64,000 nucleotides of DNA from Agapetus fuscipes (GCA_951799405.1 OX637363.1:4650001-4714000); one strand, 5' to 3'; numbered from the stretch's first letter, positions 41,766 to 53,222 are shown. Numbers and translations are program-made. The notes: generated by a model from the sequence alone, not told the origin.

Positions 41766-42232
41766 GCCAACGTCCAGCTGGAAGACCAAATCATACAGAC
41801 AAAACGATCGCAAGATTTGAGTCACCGATTTTGCACCGAAACTTAAACATTGACCTCTTCTTCCTTCTTCCTCAACCTTATTCCTGGATGTAGGCCTCCT
41901 CCAATCTTCTGCACGTTTGTCAATCGGCTGATGTGTTCAGCCACCCTCTGCATGCAGTTCCCTTGATGCCGTCCAGCCACCTCAGTTGGGGTCTCTCCAC
42001 TCCGCACTTGGGCATCCTGAGCCGCCACTGAAAATATTCTTTTCAGCCACCTATCATGGACCTGCCTTGTGACGTGACCAGCCCAGCGCCAATAAGTAGG
42101 CCACTCGCCGTATCAGTGACACCAGTGTGTTAACGGATCTCCTGGTTTGGAACCCTGTCTCTGAGACTGATTCCCAGCATCCTCCTTTCAATGGCTCTTT
42201 GGCACGTCCTCAGTCTGTTAGCGCTATACTTA

Positions 42233-42658
42233 GGCCCGGTATTTTGGAGTAGGTATCGTAAAGTTAACTAAAATGCAATTTTCATTAAATCATCATAATA
42301 TTTCAATCACCGAATTTCGGCAGTCAATATTTAGTAACTTTTTTTCAAGATGGCGTCGCGTCGTCTTCACTGACAGCAGCTGTTCTTTTTTAATGTAAGG
42401 ATACATCAAAGTGGCTGCAAACTGAACATTTTTTGTGTCGTTTTCTAGCTTAATGAATGTTAGGCATATGATTTTTATGAATAGTTGTTTGTTTTAAAGC
42501 ATTTGAATGGCATTTTAATTATTTCCTAGATTTGGGGGCGTGGCTTCATCCTTCGGTAATTTTCGGTTTTAGTTAAGTTTAACTCGAACTTGAGTATTTT
42601 GAATAAAAGTTCACGTAATAGTTTACTAAAATATTACTACACGACAATATACCGGGCC
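42233..42658. mobile_element. MITE with TTA target duplication (PIF/Harbinger-like)
   Basis: Ends GGCCCGGTAT and ATACCGGGCC, flanked by TTA at 42230-42232 and 42659-42661. The LINE sequence is continuous if the element and one TTA are removed. 426 bp, non-coding. A lone ATACCGGGCC lies near 9629. Confidence 0.75.
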
Positions 42659-42689
42659 TTAGTGAGCCCTTTTTTTTACAAGCAACGCA

Positions 42690-42849
42690 ACGCAAACGCA
42701 ACGCAACGCAACTAAGCTACACATATAGTGTAACTTCTTGCCTGCGTTATCCCCGAAGGGGTCGCATGTGGCGCTTCGGGACCTATTTATTTTTACAGGT
42801 AAGGGGGCCGGCCTCACACCAACCACTTTCAGTTGAAGTGGGGGGCAAG
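42690..42849 (-). mobile_element. SINE2 3' half with (GTTGC)n tail
   Basis: AACGCAACGCAACGCAACTA is the complement of the GTTGC tail. Then TTATCCCCGAAGGGGTCGCA and the ACTTTCAGTTGAAGTGGGG body. No tRNA head. It sits inside the LINE pseudogene. Confidence 0.8.
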
Positions 42850-43083
42850 CCATAGGTGGATACTGGAAGCACGCTGACTCCTTGACCAATTTACGGTTCT
42901 AAAAATGGATACTGAAATTCATGGTCATTTTTACAAATACTTTGACCTCAACCTTTCCTCATATAGACTGGGCCTTCACAAGATTTTCTCTTACGTGTCT
43001 ATAAATGGACGGTATGGAGGTTCAAAATATTATTCTTCTCCCGGGTCTTGATCAAGGTCCAACGTTTTGTCCATAAATGCTCA

Positions 43084-43182
43084 CTCTGTTAAAATTAGTA
43101 GGTTCGAATCCCCACATGCGTAACCTTCGAAAATAGCGCGGCAAGAAGTTACACTATATGTGTAATTTAGTTGCATAGTTGC
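43084..43182 (+). mobile_element. SINE2 fragment
   Basis: AGGTTCGAATCCCC B-box, then a jump to GGCAAGAAGTTACACTATAT then GTGTAATTTAGTTGC. The body is deleted. At 43180-43245 a LINE-A 5' scrap follows (TTTTTCACAGTATGGATGGT). Confidence 0.6.
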
Positions 43183-43504
43183 ATACTGTATTTTTCACAG
43201 TATGGATGGTCAGCTTCACACCGACCTATAAGTTAAGGACCTTTGGTTGGTTTTATACAAAAAAAATTATCAGAAGAACCTGTGCAATTTTGTGCCAATT
43301 TTATGAGTAAAAGCTGTCGATTAAAGAGAAAGCTTTAATATCTGAGAATAACTGGTTTTCGGTTGACATATTGCTTCATAAAATTACAAGACATTGTATT
43401 TTATCGAAAGTGGGCAGTTTTGAAATAAACGTTTATGCAGAAGCGCTGAAATTTAAGATTTCGCCTTTCTTAAGTTTGCGTTTTTTTAAGATATTGATAA
43501 TTGA

Positions 43505-43572
43505 GATGTCAGCGACCCCTCTGGGGGTAGCACAGGCAAGAAGTTACACAATATTTATAGCTTAGTTGCGAT
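43505..43572 (+). mobile_element. SINE2 tail fragment
   Basis: GCGACCCCTCTGGGGGTAGC then AAGAAGTTACACAATATTTA and TAGCTTAGTTGCG. Bases 43246-43504 and 43573-43887 show no feature. Confidence 0.6.
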
Positions 43573-43887
43573 ATTATGATCAAAACAATGCATATTGAGT
43601 TGTCTAATTGTTGTATAGAACCCGCGATGTGTAGCCATCTTACCACAGAATTAAGATGATATCGACGGTTAAAAGGATATAAGGATAAGCGACAAAAACT
43701 AAATTGTTCAGGAGAGCAGTTTAAAGTTTGATAGTACAGAAAAATGGACACAGCTTTATTACTTTTTATCATATCGTTAAAATCAAAACAGCTCTAGAAT
43801 TAAACAAAATAAAGGCATTTATTGGCATTTCTATTGATGTAATTTTACATTGTTTTACAAGGTTTTATGTCACAAGCACCTTCTTTT

Positions 43888-44212
43888 TTTTTAAAGAAAT
43901 CCTGTGCGGGGAGACTCCCTAGATTCTAGAGACTCTAGGGGGTATATGACACTTGTTGTAGTGCCGCAGAGGTGTACGAGCTTGGTCGTCGCTACAGTTA
44001 CAAAGCGCCAATACTCAAGCAAGACCCAGTTGCTGTAAGGCTGGATGGACGTTTGGTGACCGGTCATTGGTAAAGGTTTATGAATTTTTCAACCCAGCGA
44101 AGAGCAAATTTGAAAATATAAATGGTATTTTTTTGTGCTCTGCCGGGATTCGAACCTACAACCTTCCCATTCAAAGTCCGCAGTGTTACCACTGAGCTAC
44201 GGACCGGTCATT
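43888..44212 (-). mobile_element. SINE1 with hairpin 3' module, near complete
   Basis: TTTAAAGAAATCCTGTGCGG, hairpin TAGATTCTAGAGACTCTAGG, TTGTTGTAGTGCCGCAGAGG, SINE1 body, and tRNA head with B-box (minus strand) GTAGGTTCGAATCCCGG near 44145. It shows that the hairpin module replaces both the ATT-tailed end and the SINE2 half. Confidence 0.85.
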
Positions 44213-44635
44213 CTGGTCGCCTTTAGAACAAAAAATGTTCAAAAAATCATCGGTTACACCAAAACCATACATCGAAAACGCAGTTTGGGCATAAACGACA
44301 AAAAAAATCATCGTAGAGCCATGGGAGTGAGCGCATTAGACAGAGTGGAAAATTTTAAGTAGGAAAGCATTCATAACTCATTTTCGACCAAAACGTCGCT
44401 TAACCGTCGACATGTATTCACACCATAAATGCAGTAGGTATTATTTATGGAAGAGGTTGATGGATAACATAATAGAAATAAAAAGATCAAGCCCTCTTAT
44501 GGTAGACTGTCGGTAAGAGACTTTCATTCCTTATTGGGATGTAATTATAGATGACTCAGTGTTTCTTTTCATTTCTCCAATGAAAATATATACTTTTACG
44601 CCATTTTTCCAAAGAGTACGCATTGAGAAAATACT
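44213..44635. other. No feature recognised
   Basis: Unique-looking, AT-rich. Confidence 0.4.
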
Positions 44636-44639
44636 GCCT

Positions 44640-45322
44640 AAGGGGGCTGGAAGTCTCATCACCACGATAAGTTTATTCTGTTCTACCGAATATCGGTAAT
44701 ATTTGTTTAAAGACTTACGGGGCTATTCTTAGACATTTTAGTCGTCGGTTGAGCCCACGCTTTAACAAACTAATAGTGCCTGCGTTGGAAGTTTCATCAG
44801 CACGGTCATTCTTACCTACCGAATTTTGTTATATTTGTATGAAAACAAATCAGCTGTTCACTTGCGGCCATCTTGGATTGACAGGTCTTCATACATATGC
44901 ATCATTTGTTTGTCAGTGCGTGGGCTCAACCGACGACTAAATAATAATAATAATAATAATAATATTAGGATGATTTATTTGGTGAGCGCTGTTTTCGTGT
45001 GTACCTCAAGAGCCCTCTGCGAGCTTGGTCGTCGCTGTAGAAAGCGCCAATTCTCAAGCAAGACCCAGTTGCTGTAAGGTTGGATGGACTAAAGTGTCTA
45101 AGAAGAGCCCCGTTTGTCTTTGAATGATGCATTTGTATAAAAACCTGTCAATCCAAGATGGCCGCGAGTGAACAGCTGATTAGTCTTCATACAAATATTA
45201 CCGATATGCGGTAGGTAAGAATGTCCGTGATGATGAGACTTCCAGCCCAGGCATATTAGTTTGTCTCAAAGCGTGGGCTCAACGGACGACCAAAACGTGT
45301 AAGAATAGCACTGAATGGAGTT
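44640..45322. mobile_element. MITE-C cluster with an inserted SINE1
   Basis: At least two MITE-C copies (44640-44940 and 45100-45322) with the ends TTTTAGTCGTCGGTTGAGCC and GGCTCAACGGACGACCAAAA. Between them are (AAT)n at 44941-44965 and a SINE1 3' part (44975-45092, minus). The repeated CAGGTCTTCATACA and GATGAGACTTCCAGCCCAGG segments show the inverted structure. Confidence 0.75.
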
Positions 45323-46318
45323 TCATTTTTTTTTTTCTTTTTATAAACTATTCACATTATCAAAAATCAACTTGTTACAATGGTAAAATATTCTTATGCC
45401 TTGATTTTCTTTTTCTATGAGTGTTTTCCGTCATTTCATGTCGTAATGACAACTTAAGTGTCTCAAGTCCCTTATTGGAATCTGTCAAAAAAACCTTCCA
45501 TGTCAAACAAAGCACATTGTGATGATTTTTTAAAATTACGTGTTTTTTACATTCACGTCTCCAGCCTAACGACGCAGCTCATTAAATTCAAAATATTTTT
45601 ATTGTGAACGAAATAAAGGTTAGTTTTAAACAACAACAAAAAACGAAGAAAAAAATACGTTATGTTAGTTTTGAAGTGATTATATGACCATAACGAGACA
45701 TAGAGAGATTTCGAATAGGAATAAAATATTTTAAAAAACACCAATTGTTAAATAATATTCTTTCGTACTTTAAGGTTTAGCTTTATATATCTTAAGCAGA
45801 CGCGTTCACTGGCTAGAATCAAAATATAATCCCTTATCTTTATAAAATGCAACGGCCTCCCCATACAAAATAGTTGTGCGTTAATGGCATTCAAACTGAA
45901 GAACTCCTAAACAGATGCACGTCATATTCACAACAAATATTGTTCAGGACTTGGGATGTGCTTCCTCATCATTAGTAGATTTTAAATTGTTGTTTTTTAA
46001 ATAAATAAACATGATCAATCACAACACCTTTTTATGTAAAACCTATGCGAGAAACAAAACTCATTTTGACATTCGAATTTCAAATAAATTGCCAGCACTT
46101 CAACAGGCTTCAAAGTTGCCATCGTTGCCATTGCCAAGTCGATTATTTTTCGGTTGAATTCCGTTGAGTACCTACCTATATTCTTTATTTATTTCAAAAT
46201 TATACTTCAACCAGTTATAACATGTATTTTTTAGAAATAATGACGATCGATTCGGTCAACTTTTTATATGAAACCGTACTTATTGCGGCATTTAATTTTT
46301 TTTTAGTATTATTACAAT
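45323..46318. other. No feature recognised
   Basis: About 1 kb of AT-rich sequence without repeat or coding signal that I can recognise. Confidence 0.45.
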
Positions 46319-46319
46319 A

Positions 46320-48960
46320 TACAATCTAAGTTGCATAGACGCATTAACATTTATAATTCATATTCAATGCACTCCTGCACGGAGACACGAGTGAGTTTGC
46401 GCTTACAAATGCTGCATGTGTATTTACAAATAAAAATTTCAGCCTCTCATGACCATAAGCCCTGCAACTTTTGCTGACCTTTTCAGAAACAGGGGACACA
46501 TTTGTTAAGTGAACCCATTTATGCGATATGGGTGGTAAGCCTCATACTAACCCTTAAGTCAAGGAATTTGAGTTTGAAAAATCCTTAAACAACGGTAATC
46601 TTAATTTATAATCTAAAGTTGCAAAAAAAGTTATTTGATGATTCAAATTGAATGCACGCCCACAAACTGGCAAATGTCATTTCACGCTAACATATAGTTG
46701 TGGCGCTTGATTTTTTTTAAATATTAGAATATATAATCTAAGTTGCACAGATACAATAACTTTTATAATTCATATTCAATGCATGCCCCCCTGGAGACAC
46801 GAGTGGGTACGCGCTTATTAATGCTGCATGTGAACTTACAAATTAAAATTAAGGCCTCTAATGAACATAAGCCCTGCAACTTTGGCCAACCTTTTCAAAA
46901 ACAGGGGGAACATTTGTCAAGTGAACCATTTTTTTCGATATGGGTATTCAAGCTCATACTTACCTATCCGTCAAGGATTTGAGTTTGAAAAATCCTTCAA
47001 CAACGTTAAATTTAATTTATAATCTAAAGTTGCAAAAAAAGTTATTTGATGATTCAAATTGAATGCACGCCCACAAACTGGCAAATGTCATTTCACGCTA
47101 ACATAAAGTTGTGGCGCTTGATTTTTTTTAAATATTAGAATATATAATCTAAGTTGCACAGACACAATAACTTTTATAATTCATATTCAATGCATGCCCC
47201 CCTGGAGACACGAGTGGGTTCGCACTTATAAATGCTGCATGTGAACTTACAAATTAAAATTAAGGCCTCTAATGAACATAAGCCCTGCAACTTTTGCCAA
47301 AAACGCAAACGCAACGCAACTAAGCTACACATATAGTGTAACTTCTTGCCGCGTTATCCCCGAAGGGGTCGCATGTGGCGAGTTTAACCTATTTATTTTT
47401 ACAGGTAAGGGGGCTGGCCTTACGCCAACCACTTCAGTTGAAGTGGAGGTTTCCCAGCTCCCGAGAGTGCTGGTACTCATTTCTTGTGAAGGCTGAGTAA
47501 ACCTTGCCGGTATTTTATTTTGGGTTTTGAAATAAACACTGAAACGGGAAATCATTTCTGACACCGTCGCGTCGGTGGGATTCGAACCCGAGCTTTCGGC
47601 ATGGAATGCAAGCACTCTACCACCTGAGCTATCGACCGGAGAGCCAACCTTTTCAAAAACAGGGGAAACATTTGTCAAGTGAACCATTTTTTGCGATATG
47701 GGTATTCAGACTCATACTTACCTATAAGTAAAGGATTTGAGTTTGAAAAATCCTTCAACAACGTTAAATTTAATTTATAATCTAAAGTTGCAAAAAAAGT
47801 TATTTGATGATTCAAATTGAATGCACGCCCACAAACTGGCAAATGTCATTTCACGCTAACATATAGTTGTGGCACTTGATTTTTTTTTAAATATTAGAAT
47901 ATAATTATAATCTAAGTTGCACAGATACAATAACTTTTATAATTCATATTCAATGCATGCCCCCCTGGAGACATGAGTGGGTTCGCGCTTATAAATGCTG
48001 CATGTTAACTTACAAATTAAAATTAAGGCCTCTAATGAACATAAGCCCTGCAACTTTTGCCAACCTTTTCAAAAACAGGGGAAACATTTGTCAAGTGAAC
48101 CATTTTTTGCGATATGGGTATTCAAGCTCATACTTACCTATCCGTCAAGGATTTGAGTTTAAAAAATCCTTCAACAATGTTAAATTTAATTTATAATCTA
48201 AAGTTGCAAAAAAAGTTATTTGATGATTCAAATTGAATGCACGCCCACAAACTGGCAAATGTCATTTCACGCTAACATTTAATTGTGGCACTTGATGTTT
48301 TTAATTTTAGAATATAAATCTAAGTTGCATACATACATTTTATAATTCATATTCAATGCATGCCCCCAAGCAGACATGAGTGACTTTGCGCTTACAAATG
48401 CTGCATGTGTAATTACAAATAAAAATTTCAGCCTCTCATAACCATAAGCCATGCAACTTTTGCCGACCTATTCAGAAACAGGGGGAACATTAGCTAAGTG
48501 AACCCATTTATGCGATATGGGTGGTAAGCCTCATACTAACCCTTAGGTCAAGGAGTTTGGGTTTGAAAAATCCTTAAACAACGGTTATCTTAATTTATAA
48601 TCTTAAGTTGCAAAAAGAGTTTTGATGATTCAAATACAATGCACACCCACAAGCTGGCAAATGTTCTTTCACGCTAACATATAATTGTGGCACTTGATGT
48701 TTTTAATTTTAGAATATAAATCTAAGTTGCATACATACATTTTATAATTCATATTGAATGCATGCCCCCAAGCAGACATGAGTGAGTTTGCGCTTACAAA
48801 CGCTGCATGTGTAATTACAAATAAAAATTTCAGCCTCTATTGACCATAAGCCCTGCAATTTTGCCGACCTTTTCAGGAACAGAGAAACATTCGTTCAGTG
48901 AACATTTTTTAGGTATGGGAGGTCAGCCTCATACCTCATGCTTCATACAAGATACTCAGA
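46320..48960 (-). repeat. Tandem array of six units of about 410 bp from a LINE-B-like 3' end
   Basis: Units begin at about 46322, 46735, 47149, 47910, 48318 and 48717, each marked by ATCTAAGTTGCA(C/T)A. Each unit holds a LINE-B-like block (TGCATGCCCCCCTGGAGACA or its AAGCAGACATGAG variant, CCCTGCAACTTTTGCC, GTGAACCATTTTTTGCGATA). A second, shortened tail block follows (AATCTAAAGTTGCAAAAAAA, CACGCCCACAAACTGGCAAA, TGTCATTTCACGCTAAC). The third unit is longer because of a SINE2 insertion. Inner units are more alike than the outer ones. Confidence 0.88.
47300..47642 (-). mobile_element. SINE2, full copy inserted in the tandem array
   Basis: (GCAAC)n tail complement at 47303, body GTTATCCCCGAAGGGGTCGC, AACCACTTCAGTTGAAGTGG, and CACTGAAACGGGAAATCATT. 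The tRNA head has B-box GGGTTCGAATCCC (minus) near 47585, ending GAGCTATCGACCGG. GCCAA at both edges may be a short target duplication. Confidence 0.88.
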
Positions 48961-49044
48961 ACATGAAAGAACTAAATAACCCTTTTACCGCAATTTTTTT
49001 TTCAAATTACTTCTTAAAGCATTTAATTACTATGAAGGAGGTGT

Positions 49045-49126
49045 GAGGAAAAATTATTGCGAAGCCAGACTTACACTGCCCGAAGGGCCTAGCAGACAAC
49101 CGTGCGCAGCACGGTCAGTCTGCTAG
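49045..49126 (+). mobile_element. Helitron-type 3' terminus
   Basis: CCGTGCGCAGCACGG forms a 6-bp stem with a 3-base loop. Twelve bases later the sequence ends CTAG and is followed by T. That is the Helitron 3' signature (hairpin, 10-12 bases, CTRR, insertion between A and T). A larger pairing CTAGCAGAC with GTCTGCTAG encloses it. The 5' TC end was not found; bases 48961-49044 are unassigned. Confidence 0.6.
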
Positions 49127-49158
49127 TCTAATCTAAATTGCAAAGATATGTAACATTG
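49127..49158 (-). mobile_element. LINE-A tail, left part of a split copy
   Basis: TCTAATCTAAATTGCAAAGA then TATGTAACATTG; the copy resumes at 50376. Confidence 0.8.
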
Positions 49159-50375
49159 GCAGTGCTCGATATGAGCGCTGCTTTTGACACTGTAGATCAC
49201 TCTTTGCTTGTACAAAAGCTCACTACCTCATATGGCATGTGCGATGATTTGTTGCAATGGTTGTCTTCGTATATACATGGTAGATATCAAACTGTGCAAG
49301 TGGAAGGAAAGAGGTCATCAAGAGTACCATTGGAGTGTGGCGTGCCTCAAGGGTCCGTCCTCGGCCCGCTCTTATTCACATTGTATACAGATGATTTAGA
49401 GCAGTTTGTCATCTCCAGAGGCTTGAAGTACTACTCGTATGCAGACGATATCTTCATCTTTAAACTCTGTTCACCTGCAGGGGTTGGACAATGTAAGCTG
49501 GACACTATAAAGTGTATTGAAGATGTGGCTGCTTGGATGAACGGAAACCGTCTGAAGATGAACCCAGAGAAGACAGAATTCATGTGGGTTGCATCCCCAA
49601 GAAGACAGCATCTTTTGGATATAGAGTCTTTTAATATTATGGGTGAGACCATTAAACCCCAGGATTCTCTCAAATTCTTAGGTGTGCATCTGGATGGGGC
49701 ACTTTCCATGGAAAAACAGGTATCGGGGATTGTGAGCTCCAGTTTTTTCCACCTGAGGCAGATAAGGCGTATTCGCAGCTGCTTACCTGTTGATGCAGCA
49801 AGAACTCTGGTGAATGCGTTGGTGGTCTCAAGGTTAGACTACTGCAACAGCCTGATGCTTGGGCTTCCTAAGGTGCAACTAACAAGATTGCAGTCCGTTT
49901 TTAACACCGCAGCAAAAGTGATTTTGGGAGGCAGTAGAACTGACCATGTCACTCCTCTATTGCAGAATCTTCACTGGCTGCGTGTCCCGGAGAGAGTGGA
50001 ATACAAAATGTGCCTGTTGGTATTTAAAGCACTCAGAGGAACGGCCCCTTCTTACTTAGCCGAATTATGTAAGCTTGACGAGATTTTTGATAAGCGGTGC
50101 ACTCTTCGCTCGGCGCAGAGTGATGCTATCAACAAGCTGAAAATGCCATCTCGACGGAGCAGAACGGGCTTTGGGGATAGGGCGTTCAGTTCGTTGGGAC
50201 CGTTGTGCTGGAACCGGCTGCCTTTGAAGCTGAGGACGGAAACCAGCGAGGAGCGCTTCAGGAAGGAGCTGAAGACCACCATCTTCACAAGAAGAGAGTG
50301 AGCGGTGGGCGCCCTTGGGGTGGCTGGAGCCACTAAACGGCGCCCAAAAGAAGAATAAGTCATCCAAATATATAT
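49159..50375 (+). pseudogene. CR1/L2-like LINE, 3' part with RT motifs
   Basis: Open for about 380 residues to TGA at 50301. RT motif A LDMSAAFDTVDHSLL is at the very start, then VPQGSVLGPLLFTLYTDDL, catalytic YSYADDIFIF, KFLGVHLDG, ARTLVNALVVSRLDYCNSLM, and the C-terminal HWLRVPERVEYKMCLLVFKA and GFGDRAFSSLGPLCWNRLP. The endonuclease and the first part of RT are missing, so it is a 5'-truncated insertion, but the frame is undamaged, which suggests a recent event. The 3' end is CGCCCAAAAGAAGAATAAG. It sits inside LINE-A; ATTGG at both edges may be the target duplication. Confidence 0.9.
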
Positions 50376-50600
50376 ATTGGGGATTCATATTCTAGCATTC
50401 TCACAAGCAGACACGTACAAATTCGCGCTTGCACATGCCGCATGTGAACCTACAATATAAAAACCCAAATCTCAAATGGACATACACCCTGCAACTCTTG
50501 GCGTCCTTCCCTGAAACAGGAGAGACGTTGGCAAAGTTAACCATTTTCTACAGCATGGGTGGCCGCATACCAACCTTTAAGTCAAGGAACATACCCAATA
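50376..50600 (-). mobile_element. LINE-A 3' end, right part of the split copy
   Basis: GGGGATTCATATTCTAGCAT, palindrome CACATGCCGCATGTG, edge ACCAACCTTTAAGTCAAGGA. Bases 50601-50944 show no feature. Confidence 0.85.
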
Positions 50601-50944
50601 AATTACATTTAAGTTTAAATTTACTTTTGATTTTTTTTATTTATTTGATTTTGAAGCAAAAGGTTCTCTATATATGTAGGTTAGTTGGTAGCAGAGATGA
50701 GATGTTACTTTATGCGCGTGCCTACTCTACTGCAACGAAAACTCTAAGCCAGGTACGTGCATCGAAACATTCGAGATTTGTAATCGGCTCACTTCGATTT
50801 CATTTCGGTAACCCATTACAAAATCTAACCAAATTTGTATGGGAACAATCAGTCAGGCGTCGAATACCAAAAAGATGAACTAAAAATGTTCATAAAATAA
50901 AAAAGAATATATGAACTTCACATCGTCGGGTAGGTACAAATAAT

Positions 50945-51448
50945 TTAATCTAATCTAACTTGCAAAGATATGTAACATTAAGGATTCATATTATAATAAG
51001 CCTTGACTTATGGGTTAGTATAAGGCTGACCACCCATACTGTAAAAAAAGGTTCACTTTGCCAATGTCTCCCCTATGTCAGGGAAGGTCGCCAAAAGTTG
51101 TAGGGCTTATGTTCATTTGAGGTTTGGATTTTATTTGTAAGTACACATTCAGCATTTGTAAGCACGAACTACACGAGTTTGTTTGTGGGCATGCATTTGA
51201 GAGCCTTAAATGTTAATATATCTCTGCAACTTAGATTATAGATATATAGATTTCACAAGCAGACACGTATAAGTAACATGCCCATGTGGACTTACCGACT
51301 TACATTATAAAAACCTAAATCTCAAATGAACACACACCCTGCAACTCTTGCCAGCCTTCCCTGAAACAGGGGTGACATTAGCAAAGTGAACCATCTTTTT
51401 ACAGTATGGGTTGTCAGCCTCATACCAACCTATAAGCCAAGGATATGA
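50945..51448. mobile_element. LINE-A tail scrap, LINE-B (+) and LINE-A (-) in a row
   Basis: 50945-50995 is a minus-strand LINE-A tail. 50998-51255 is a plus-strand LINE-B (TGACTTATGGGTTAGTATAA to TTAGATTATAGATATATAGA). 51256-51448 is a minus-strand LINE-A lacking its tail. The two tails meet at 51250, as in a tail-to-tail insertion. Bases 51449-51784 show no feature. Confidence 0.75.
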
Positions 51449-51784
51449 AATATTCATTATTAAAAAAATAAATAGCGCTAGCAGCGGAATAGTACCTACC
51501 TACTACCTACTTATTTTTTCGTTAAATGAATCTTCCTTGCTTCACTTCCATACACAAGTACACAATTTAATTTCGCATCCATTTGAAATTCAACTTTTAT
51601 GAATAGATTTGCATCTAGAATAGAAACAAAACCGTACAAAGTACCTACTTGTTGAAATTTAGCAAGGTTGAGTTTTTACTAATAGACATTTAAAGTATTT
51701 GAGTTTTTTTTTGTTTTAATAGATACTTAAATTACGAATAAAGAGTAAATTTTCAACACTGTTTAAAACTTCTCATTTTGGTTG

Positions 51785-52350
51785 GCTTGACGATGCTGCC
51801 CATAAGTGACAATCGAGTACGCGCACTCGAAATTCCCCTGGATGGATGACGTCAAAAAAGACGAAACCAAAAATCCGAATACCTAATCGGGGATTATTTT
51901 TAATCGAAACTCTCTGATGCCCCAATGCAGTCACTATATATAGGTACAAAAGAGATCATTCTTGCATATTCCAGATCATTCGATCTTTCGTTCATACCAG
52001 ACCGCCGTTCATTAACCTTACTCCTACCATCATGGATCATACTGTACCTACCCTTAGTACAAGTTGCAAAACTTGAATAAAGTAAAGTTTACGGAAAATA
52101 TTAAAGAGTTATTTCTCCCAAAATCTGCCGTTTTTGTTTGTTTGAATTTGATTTTCTTCATCACCGCAACTCTTTTGCTAAAAACATAAAGTGTAAGAAA
52201 CAAAAACGGCAGATTTTGGGAGAAATCACTCTTTAATGTTTTCCGTAAGCTTTACTTTACTAAGTTTTGCAACTCGTACTAAGGGTACTGGACTGTTCTA
52301 CACACTATTGTACCTGTACAGGCGCGCGTAGGTACTCCAAGTTAGTAACA
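51785..52350 (-). mobile_element. Probable solo LTR, minus strand, split by MITE-F
   Basis: Related to 12982-13300. On the minus strand it starts TGTTACTAACTTGGAGTACC then TACGCGCGCCTG, is interrupted by MITE-F, and resumes ATGATCCATGATGGTAGGAG, AACGGCGGTC, GAATATGCAAGAATGATC, TTTGTACCTATATATAG. The far edge is uncertain. Confidence 0.55.
52051..52285. mobile_element. MITE-F, foldback with TA duplication
   Basis: Ends CCCTTAGTACAAGTTGCAAA and TTTTGCAACTCGTACTAAGGG, flanked by TA at 52049-52050 and 52286-52287, as for Tc1/mariner-type insertion. The arms extend inward through TAAAGAG..CAAAATCTGCCGTTTTTG for about 100 bp. Non-coding. Confidence 0.85.
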
Positions 52351-52401
52351 ATGGCAACGGAAACACCATCGGTCTTGAACCCATGACTTCCAGTTCAGAA
52401 A

Positions 52402-52676
52402 GGGGCCGTCCATAAATTACGTCATCGATTTTGGCCGATTTTCAACCCCCCCCCCTTACAATCATCCTATAGTCATTATCTGATGACCCCCCCCCCCCTC
52501 TTGCTGTAATAATGGATGAGCTTAATAATTAATAATGTTATATTACTTGCATAATATTTTGTAGAAATTGGTACTTATAAGAACGACATCACTTTTGGTA
52601 CTCGTACATCATTTGCCATCATCCGCAGACCAGACCCCCCCCCTTAATTCGAATGACGTAATATATGGACAGCCCC
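52402..52676. mobile_element. MITE-G, copy 1
   Basis: Ends GGGGCCGTCCATAAATTACG and TAATATATGGACAGCCCC are inverted. AAA flanks both sides. C-runs of 9-10 lie near each end. The other copy is at 60130 in the opposite orientation. Confidence 0.85.
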
Positions 52677-53006
52677 AAATCAGACACTCAGCCAACTACT
52701 AGACTCAGTCATTGAACCACCTGGCTCTGCAGTTATTTTTGCAAAGTAAGATTAACAATATAGATCTTTCAAAGTGAAAGTTCATTTAGGAGCTCTGTGA
52801 AACTGTTGAACTTTAGTCCGCGGCTCAGCAGGTGCATTTCATAACTTACCGGCAGCCTTGCCCTGGATCTGGCGCGGACTGTCGCGCTGCAACTTAGATT
52901 ATAGACCATACAATAGCTCTGAGCTGTCGAGCCTTGAATTTATTTATAGGCATCAACGCATAATCATTATGTCGACATATTAAGTAAAAGCATAACAGTT
53001 ATACAG
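52677..53006. other. No feature recognised
   Basis: Contains a short LINE-B-tail-like GCAACTTAGATTATAGACCA near 52890. Confidence 0.4.
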
Positions 53007-53222
53007 GGCTTTTCTTAGACATTTTAGTCGTCCGTTGAGCCCAAGCTTTGACAAACTAATGATGCCTGGGCTGGAAGTCTCATCACCCCGGTCTTTTTAG
53101 TTATATTTGTATGAAGAGTAATCAGTTGTTCAGTTGGATTGACAGGCCTTTATAGAAATACATCATTAGTTTGTCAAAGCGTGGGCTCAACGGACGACTA
53201 AAATGTCTAAGAATAACACCAG
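53007..53222. mobile_element. MITE-C
   Basis: CATTTTAGTCGTCCGTTGAG on the left and CTCAACGGACGACTAAAATG on the right, with TTGACAAACTAATGATGCCT inside. The core is shortened. Confidence 0.85.

Larger units (their letters stand above)
41843..42905 (-). pseudogene. RTE-like LINE C-terminus, split by a MITE and a SINE2
   Basis: Minus strand: 42905-42852 encodes ..VLPVSTYGL. It resumes at 42680-42659 (GGGCTCACTAA) and 42230 downward, matching YSANRLRTCQRAIERRMLGI and SLRDRVPNQEIR of the copy at 63305. It ends with a GGCGGCTCAGGATGCCC..GGCCTACATCCAGGAATAAG 3' end near 41880. Insertions sit at 42690-42849 and 42233-42658. Heavily decayed. Confidence 0.8.

Noticed and set aside
46320..48960. CRISPR-like array
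   Set aside because: Units are about 410 bp with no short repeat/unique spacer pattern, in a eukaryotic context; it is a tandem repeat of a LINE end.
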